Positions 59,377-64,000 of a stretch of DNA of 64,000 nucleotides are shown here, in pieces. This stretch comes from Diplocloster agilis. Its GTDB lineage: Bacteria > Bacillota > Clostridia > Lachnospirales > Lachnospiraceae. Numbering within the stretch: position 1 is the first letter of the stretch; each line of letters begins with the position of its first letter. The stretch lies in assembly GCF_019042275.1 (NCBI RefSeq), contig NZ_JAHQCW010000029.1, positions 1 to 64,000 of the forward strand. Direction: 5' to 3'. The notes below the pieces were generated by a model. It did not search any database. It worked only from the letters and a program-made list of their open reading frames with translations, and was not told where the DNA came from. A program made the position numbers and the translations under genes.

Positions 59377-61166
59377 GGGTTTTTCTCTCCTTTCACCGGG
59401 CGGTCTATGGGGATATGCAGGGATACGCGGCATCCGTTGCCGGGCGATGATATTACGTTAATCCCATATCCCAATCCATAAAAATGCCTTATGATTTTAT
59501 GGGAATTCACAAGTCCAATCCGTTTATGCCCCGGCTGCGCCGGCGCGTCTTCACTCAGCTCCAGATCCACCTGATCCGGCGTAAAGCCCACGCCGTCATC
59601 CAACACGTCGATATAGATGGAGGATGCGTCCGCATAGATATTTACCGCCAGATGCCCTTCCCCGTACTTAGGCTCCAGACCGTGCACCACCGCGTTTTCG
59701 ATGAGCGGCTGCAAGGTGAGCTTCGGAATGTAGCAGTCCAACAGGGAGGGTACGGCACAGTTTACCTGATACTCTATTTTCCCGTCGAAACGGGCGTTCT
59801 GAAGGGCCACATAGAACTTCGCGTACTCCAGTTCCTGGGAGAGCGTTACTTTTTCGGTTCCGTTTTTGGAAATGCTGGCCTGCATGAGCTGGCTCAGGGT
59901 ACAGACCATTTGGCTGATATTTTCATTGCCGTCCATCTGGGCCTGTATGGAGATGGTATTCAGCACATTGAACATAAAGTGAGGATTCATCTGAGCCTGC
60001 AGGGACTTTAACTCTGCCTCTGTGACCAGCAGCTGCTTTTGATAAACATCATTGACCAGATGATCGATCTTCGTGGTCATGGAATTGAACACATGACTCA
60101 GTTCCTGAAACTCCATGTCTTTGTATTGCGGAAGCTTTGCCTGCAGGTCGCCCTGTTCGATTCGGCCGATGCTCTGGACCAGGTCATTAAAGGGCGTGGT
60201 CACTTTGTAGACGATAGCGGCGCAGATAGCCAGAACCAGGACCGCCAGAGCCAGCAGGATAAGCACATATACGGTGGTGCTGCGGGCGGCGGCTAACTGT
60301 GTCTGAGCCTGGGGGACCAGCAGGGAAAGCGTAAGGCCAAACTGTGAGATGTGATAATGGCTGGCCAGGTAACGGGTGTCTGAAACGGTCTGCTCCGAGA
60401 TCGTTCCATCCCCGGAAGCGGCGGGTATCAAAGCCGAATCCTGGTTGGAGAGCAATAATTCCCCATCGTCCGTACTGATCTGCCAGATAGCCCCGTCGTA
60501 CTCCATAATACTGTCCGGGATTTCACGGAGCACTTCGGCGTTGATGTGATAGAGAAGGGTGCCGAGCACCCGGTCGGTGTCCGGATCTGTAAAATCAAAG
60601 GCATACCACAGGATTCCGTCGGTTAGCCCCATCTGGCTGTTTTCGCCTTCAAAGATGTGTTCCTTGTAACGTTCCAGAAAGAAATGGTCAAAATCATTTT
60701 CATAGGCGCCCCGGTTTCGGAACATGGCCTTGAAGCAGGTGTCCTGATCCCGGAACAGGTAAAACCGTTCCAGCAGCGAGCCGCTGTCCACCGTGGCGAG
60801 GGAATAGGTAGTCACGATCGCCGAATTCTCCAGCTGTTCTTCCAGCCGGATCTTCTGGGCGGCGGCCTCGTAGGTGCCGGGGGTCAGAGGATCCGCCTTC
60901 AGATCGGCGGTCAGCTGTTCGTCGGAGACAAGAAGCATGTTTAAGTTATAGAGGGTGCTTAACTGCTTGGAAAAGTTATCGTCCACCTGGCTTAGATACA
61001 GCCCGAGATCTTTTTCAAAGTTCTGCTGTAAAATATTACGGACGGTTACGCTCATATAGGCCAGGGAAGCGATCATCAGCAGCAGGACAGGGAACATGGC
61101 GGCAATCAGCATTTTGCCGCGGTAAGAAGATAAAAGCGGAAATCCGGTTTTTTCTTTTTTATGCAT
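59355..61166 (-). CDS. YesM-type sensor histidine kinase
   Basis: 603 residues: membrane helix about 20-42, dCache-like extracellular domain (about 45-285), second helix about 290-313, HAMP (VTTPFNDLVQSIGRIEQGDLQAKL), phosphoacceptor His396 in NPHFMFNVLN and HATPase (TLQPLIENAVVHGL, DDGVGF). ATG 61166 follows GGGAAGGAGAAA. Transcribed from an extended -10 promoter (TGATATAAT on the minus strand, 61207-61215). Confidence 0.92.
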   Translation of the reverse strand: MHKKEKTGFPLLSSYRGKMLIAAMFPVLLLMIASLAYMSVTVRNILQQNFEKDLGLYLSQVDDNFSKQLSTLYNLNMLLVSDEQLTADLKADPLTPGTYEAAAQKIRLEEQLENSAIVTTYSLATVDSGSLLERFYLFRDQDTCFKAMFRNRGAYENDFDHFFLERYKEHIFEGENSQMGLTDGILWYAFDFTDPDTDRVLGTLLYHINAEVLREIPDSIMEYDGAIWQISTDDGELLLSNQDSALIPAASGDGTISEQTVSDTRYLASHYHISQFGLTLSLLVPQAQTQLAAARSTTVYVLILLALAVLVLAICAAIVYKVTTPFNDLVQSIGRIEQGDLQAKLPQYKDMEFQELSHVFNSMTTKIDHLVNDVYQKQLLVTEAELKSLQAQMNPHFMFNVLNTISIQAQMDGNENISQMVCTLSQLMQASISKNGTEKVTLSQELEYAKFYVALQNARFDGKIEYQVNCAVPSLLDCYIPKLTLQPLIENAVVHGLEPKYGEGHLAVNIYADASSIYIDVLDDGVGFTPDQVDLELSEDAPAQPGHKRIGLVNSHKIIRHFYGLGYGINVISSPGNGCRVSLHIPIDRPVKGEKNPCTESPL

Positions 61167-61294
61167 GACGGTTTCTCCTTCCCGGCTGACTATAATATCT
61201 ATCGACATTATATCATAAATTAAATTCCGTTACGCAAAGGATTTTCCCTTTTCATGGGAATGTGCTAAGATAGAAAAAAGAGGACGGTGATTCT

Positions 61295-62626
61295 ATGAGG
61301 AGACGGCTGTGGATACCGGTCATATCCCTGGCGCTTCTGATGCTGGCCGGCTGCGGGCAGAAGAGCGCCGGCGCGGCAGATGCGTCGGCGGTGGACAAAG
61401 AGAGCCAGCCGGTTGAGATTTTACTTTGCCGGTGGAATAATATGGATCAGAATAATGAGATCATGACCCAGCTGATCGAAGAATTTCAGGAACAGTACGC
61501 GGGAAAAATCACGCTTCGCGTGGAAGTGGTGCCGGGCCTTGAGAACCTGATCAGCCATGTGCGGATTAAAATATCCTCCGGTGAAATGCCGGATCTGATC
61601 GACACGTCCGGCTATGAGCTATCCTCCCTTGTGAAAGACGCGGATAAAGTGGCGGATCTCATGCCCTATGTGGAAGCCGATCCGGAGTTTAAGAGGTGGA
61701 TAGGGGAAGAGAATCTAAGGGATAATGTGGTGGATGGAAAACTCAGCTCCATCACCGCGCAGAAAAATGTGATCGGTTATTGGTATAACAAAGAACTGTT
61801 CCGACAGGCGGGAATCGAGCCTGCCGAAACCTGGCCCCAGTTCTGGGACAACTGTGAAAAACTGGCCGGCTGCGGGATTCATCCCATGGCGCTGGATACG
61901 CGCCAAAGCGCCTGGCCTACCAATATATTGCTGGGAGCGATGGTGGGAAGCGACGGCGCCGGCGGAACGGAATTCATGCAGACCTATCATCCCACGGATT
62001 ATAACAGCCCCGGCATGGTGGACGCGCTGGGGCAGATACAGACCTGCTTCCGGCGTTATGCGCCGGAAAGCGCCATTACGGCCAACTACGGTATGGCGGA
62101 GAGTGAATTTTTTTCCGGCAACGCGGCGATGCTGTTCAACGGAGCGTGGCTTGCGCTGGATCTGTCCGACCCGGAAAAGGTGCCGCCCGGGTTCACGGAT
62201 AAAGTGGGGGCGGCCATATATCCCAATGCCACGGTATACTCCTCCGCATCCCCCGGGTATGTAGTGGGAAACAACAGTCCTGAACGGATCGAAGCGGCGG
62301 CTGAATTTATCAAATTCATGTGCAGCCCGAAAGTCCAGGAGCGCATCGCCGTGGAGATCAAGGCGGTTCCGGTGAATCCCGAGGTGGATCTGCAGGGGCA
62401 GCTCCGGCAGGAGAACCCGTTGATGTACGCCATGCTGGAAGCCGCCAAAGATGCGAAGATCAAGATAAAGGACTATCAGGCCATGTGGTATCCGGCGGTT
62501 TACAATGAAGGCTCGAAGCTTTATCCGCAGTTAATGTACGGAAAAATCACCCCTGTGGAAATGGCACAGCAAATGACGGAATTAGCGCAAAAATCACAGC
62601 GGGATGTCGAACAATCAGGTCAATAA
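61295..62626 (+). CDS. Sugar-binding lipoprotein
   Basis: 443 residues, lipobox Cys20 (LMLAGC), SBP_bac_1 fold (VEILLCRWNNMDQNNEIM, GEMPDLIDTSGYELSSLV, NVIGYWYNKELFRQAGI). Divergent from the YesMN pair. Not followed by permeases inside the window but by a second binding protein, so the two may feed one importer located to the right, or one of them may be the sensor's ligand carrier. Confidence 0.9.
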   Translation: MRRRLWIPVISLALLMLAGCGQKSAGAADASAVDKESQPVEILLCRWNNMDQNNEIMTQLIEEFQEQYAGKITLRVEVVPGLENLISHVRIKISSGEMPDLIDTSGYELSSLVKDADKVADLMPYVEADPEFKRWIGEENLRDNVVDGKLSSITAQKNVIGYWYNKELFRQAGIEPAETWPQFWDNCEKLAGCGIHPMALDTRQSAWPTNILLGAMVGSDGAGGTEFMQTYHPTDYNSPGMVDALGQIQTCFRRYAPESAITANYGMAESEFFSGNAAMLFNGAWLALDLSDPEKVPPGFTDKVGAAIYPNATVYSSASPGYVVGNNSPERIEAAAEFIKFMCSPKVQERIAVEIKAVPVNPEVDLQGQLRQENPLMYAMLEAAKDAKIKIKDYQAMWYPAVYNEGSKLYPQLMYGKITPVEMAQQMTELAQKSQRDVEQSGQ

Positions 62627-62718
62627 ATCGCAAGTTTTAAAAAAGTTCACAAATACTGAGCTGTTTTTTAAAACTATACTGAAATAATATAACAAAATAC
62701 TGCAACTTCCCGTCAAGG

Positions 62719-62786
62719 AAAACCCTCCCAATTATGTAGGAAAAAAGATACCATTAGGTTATCGAAATACATAAAAGGAGGGTTTT
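62719..62786 (+). promoter_or_regulatory. Inverted repeat covering the ribosome binding site
   Basis: AAAACCCTCC (62719-62728) is perfectly complementary to GGAGGGTTTT (62777-62786), which contains the ribosome binding site of the next gene. The 48-nt loop may hold a ligand or regulator site. Folding would hide the site and block translation. Confidence 0.6.
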
Positions 62787-62790
62787 ATTT

Positions 62791-64000
62791 ATGAAAAGAA
62801 TGTTAGCGTGTATCCTGTCACTGATGCTTGCCTGCGGTCTGTTGGCCGGCTGCCAGAGCAAACCGGCGGAGGAATCCGGGGAGAGTAAGGACGGCACAAA
62901 GCCTGCGGCGGCTGCCGCCGAAGAAAAAGACGGTGAAGAGTTACCCACAATCACTTTCTATCATCATTACTACCAGGATGACGCCGTAGATGCAAAAGCC
63001 ATGCGCGCGCTGTTCGACGAATTTGCCGAGATGCACAAAGACGAGTTTATCTTCAAACCGGTACCTGTGGAGGGAGATCCCGAAGCCGTATACAACAAGT
63101 GTATACAGGAAATAGCCAGCGGCAGTTTCCCGGATATCGTGGAGACCGGAGGCTGGAATGTGGTGCCGGCGGCCAGTGAAGCGGGACTCATTATGGATCT
63201 GAAGCCTTATATCGATGCGGATCCCGACTTCAAGGCAGGTGTGGGCGTGAACTATGACCAGAACCTGGTGGACGGCAAAATCTACACGGTCCGGGAGCAG
63301 TTAGAAACTATGGGCTTTTGGTATAACGAGGATCTGTTTAACAAAGCCGGCGCGGACACTCCGGATAAATGGCAGACCTGGGATGATTTCGTAGCGGCGT
63401 TTGACAAATTAAAGGCATCTCCCGACGTTAAGACGCCGGTCTCGCTGAATCAGGGCTGGCCAACCAATATTATGTTTATGGCTCATCTTCTGGGTACCCA
63501 GGAGGGCCGGGATTTTATTGACACACCGCTGACCACTTTTGACAATGACGCATTTAAGGGTACGGTTGATTTTGTAGCGGAACACGCTCTTAGCCAGATC
63601 GACACCGCCTATTTTGGCGCGGCTGACTCGGAATCCTACCGGGACGACTTTTTAAACGGTGACGCGGCCATGCTGTTCAACGGTGTGTGGGAAGCCAGCA
63701 GCTTCGTGGGCGACGGCCTTAAGATCGATCCCGCGGTAGTGAAACCGGCTGTGTTCCCGACCAACGAGAACGGGAAACATGCGGCGATCATGTCCGCCTC
63801 CTGCGGATACGTCATCAGCGACAAGTTAAGTGACGCCCAGAAGGAAGCAGCCGTAGCGTTCGTGAAGTACATGTGCAGCCCTGAGGTATCCGAGCGTATC
63901 TTCACCGAAGTATTGGCGATGCCCGCATATCTGGGACTGGATTATGATCAGTATATCAATGACGAAAGCGCCGATCCGGTCGTGCGCAAGCTGGCGGAAG
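62791..64000 (+). CDS. Sugar-binding lipoprotein, truncated by window edge
   Basis: At least 403 codons, open to the right edge. Lipobox Cys21 (GLLAGC), then SBP_bac_1 fold (LPTITFYHHYYQDDAVDAKA, GSFPDIVETGGWNVV, ETMGFWYNEDLFNKAGA, LNGDAAMLFNGVWEAS). Preceded by AGGAGGG. Similar in layout to the binding protein at 61295 but distinct in sequence. Permeases probably follow beyond the window. Confidence 0.92.
   Translation, partial: MKRMLACILSLMLACGLLAGCQSKPAEESGESKDGTKPAAAAAEEKDGEELPTITFYHHYYQDDAVDAKAMRALFDEFAEMHKDEFIFKPVPVEGDPEAVYNKCIQEIASGSFPDIVETGGWNVVPAASEAGLIMDLKPYIDADPDFKAGVGVNYDQNLVDGKIYTVREQLETMGFWYNEDLFNKAGADTPDKWQTWDDFVAAFDKLKASPDVKTPVSLNQGWPTNIMFMAHLLGTQEGRDFIDTPLTTFDNDAFKGTVDFVAEHALSQIDTAYFGAADSESYRDDFLNGDAAMLFNGVWEASSFVGDGLKIDPAVVKPAVFPTNENGKHAAIMSASCGYVISDKLSDAQKEAAVAFVKYMCSPEVSERIFTEVLAMPAYLGLDYDQYINDESADPVVRKLAE

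Overview
The window looks like a Gram-positive gut anaerobe of the class Clostridia, with Lachnospiraceae or a relative most likely. The reasons are strong AGGAGG-type ribosome binding sites, frequent TTG/GTG starts, YesMN-type two-component systems, lipoprotein sugar-binding proteins, a tet(W)/ant(6) resistance combination and a CmpB-type membrane protein. This is inference from gene content; there is no 16S rRNA or complete tRNA gene to confirm it.

Region 1, bases 1 to about 10861, is the right part of an integrative (probably conjugative) element whose left part lies outside the window. It carries the start of tet(W) with its attenuating leader, an ImmA/XRE repressor pair facing a Y-family DNA polymerase operon across four operator-like repeats, small accessory proteins, a structured leader, a sigma-like protein, a MazF-like protein with a zinc ribbon, three proteins made of excisionase-type helix-turn-helix domains, a tyrosine integrase, then a nucleoside phosphorylase and an AT-rich ant(6)-I gene. 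It ends at a 3' fragment of a tRNA-Arg gene (10817-10861), the probable attachment site.

Region 2, about 11 to 23.7 kb, is chromosomal envelope-stress and peptide-resistance territory. It holds an OmpR-type two-component system with a membrane partner, three related small two-segment membrane proteins, a Zn alcohol dehydrogenase, a CmpB-like protein with a papain-like protein, then a complete lantibiotic-protection ABC transporter with its own two-component system (CprABC-KR-like architecture) and no lantibiotic genes.

Region 3, about 23.7 to 36.5 kb, contains two redox clusters, each introduced by a LysR regulator and a MerR-related protein. The first encodes a surface lipoprotein flavodoxin, a lipoprotein fusing an FGE/SUMF1-like domain to a flavodoxin, a carboxymuconolactone-decarboxylase-like protein and a DUF4405-type membrane protein. 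The second encodes an iron alcohol dehydrogenase, a fucose/arabinose isomerase-like protein and an NADPH-dependent FMN reductase-like protein. An AraC regulator, DMT exporter, DUF2000 protein and alpha/beta hydrolase lie between them.

Region 4, about 36.6 to 48.3 kb, is an alpha-glucan locus: an AlbA-domain ATPase, then an ABC importer (binding protein and two permeases, no ATPase) with a cytoplasmic GH13 enzyme on the minus strand, divergent from a YesM/YesN pair and an oligo-1,6-glucosidase. A pair of 18-bp direct repeats 21 bp apart sits at the divergent promoter.

Region 5, about 48.4 to 57.8 kb, is a tightly coupled five-gene signalling operon: hybrid histidine kinase, transporter-less sugar-binding lipoprotein, a regulator with two GntR-type DNA-binding domains, an active-looking GGDEF diguanylate cyclase and a GGDEF-GGDEF-EAL phosphodiesterase. 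It appears to connect an extracellular ligand to cyclic-di-GMP and is preceded by an unusual leader of about 175 nt containing a duplicated 20-mer. Region 6, 57.8 kb to the end, is a second YesMN pair divergent from two successive sugar-binding lipoproteins, the last cut by the window edge and preceded by an inverted repeat able to mask its ribosome binding site.
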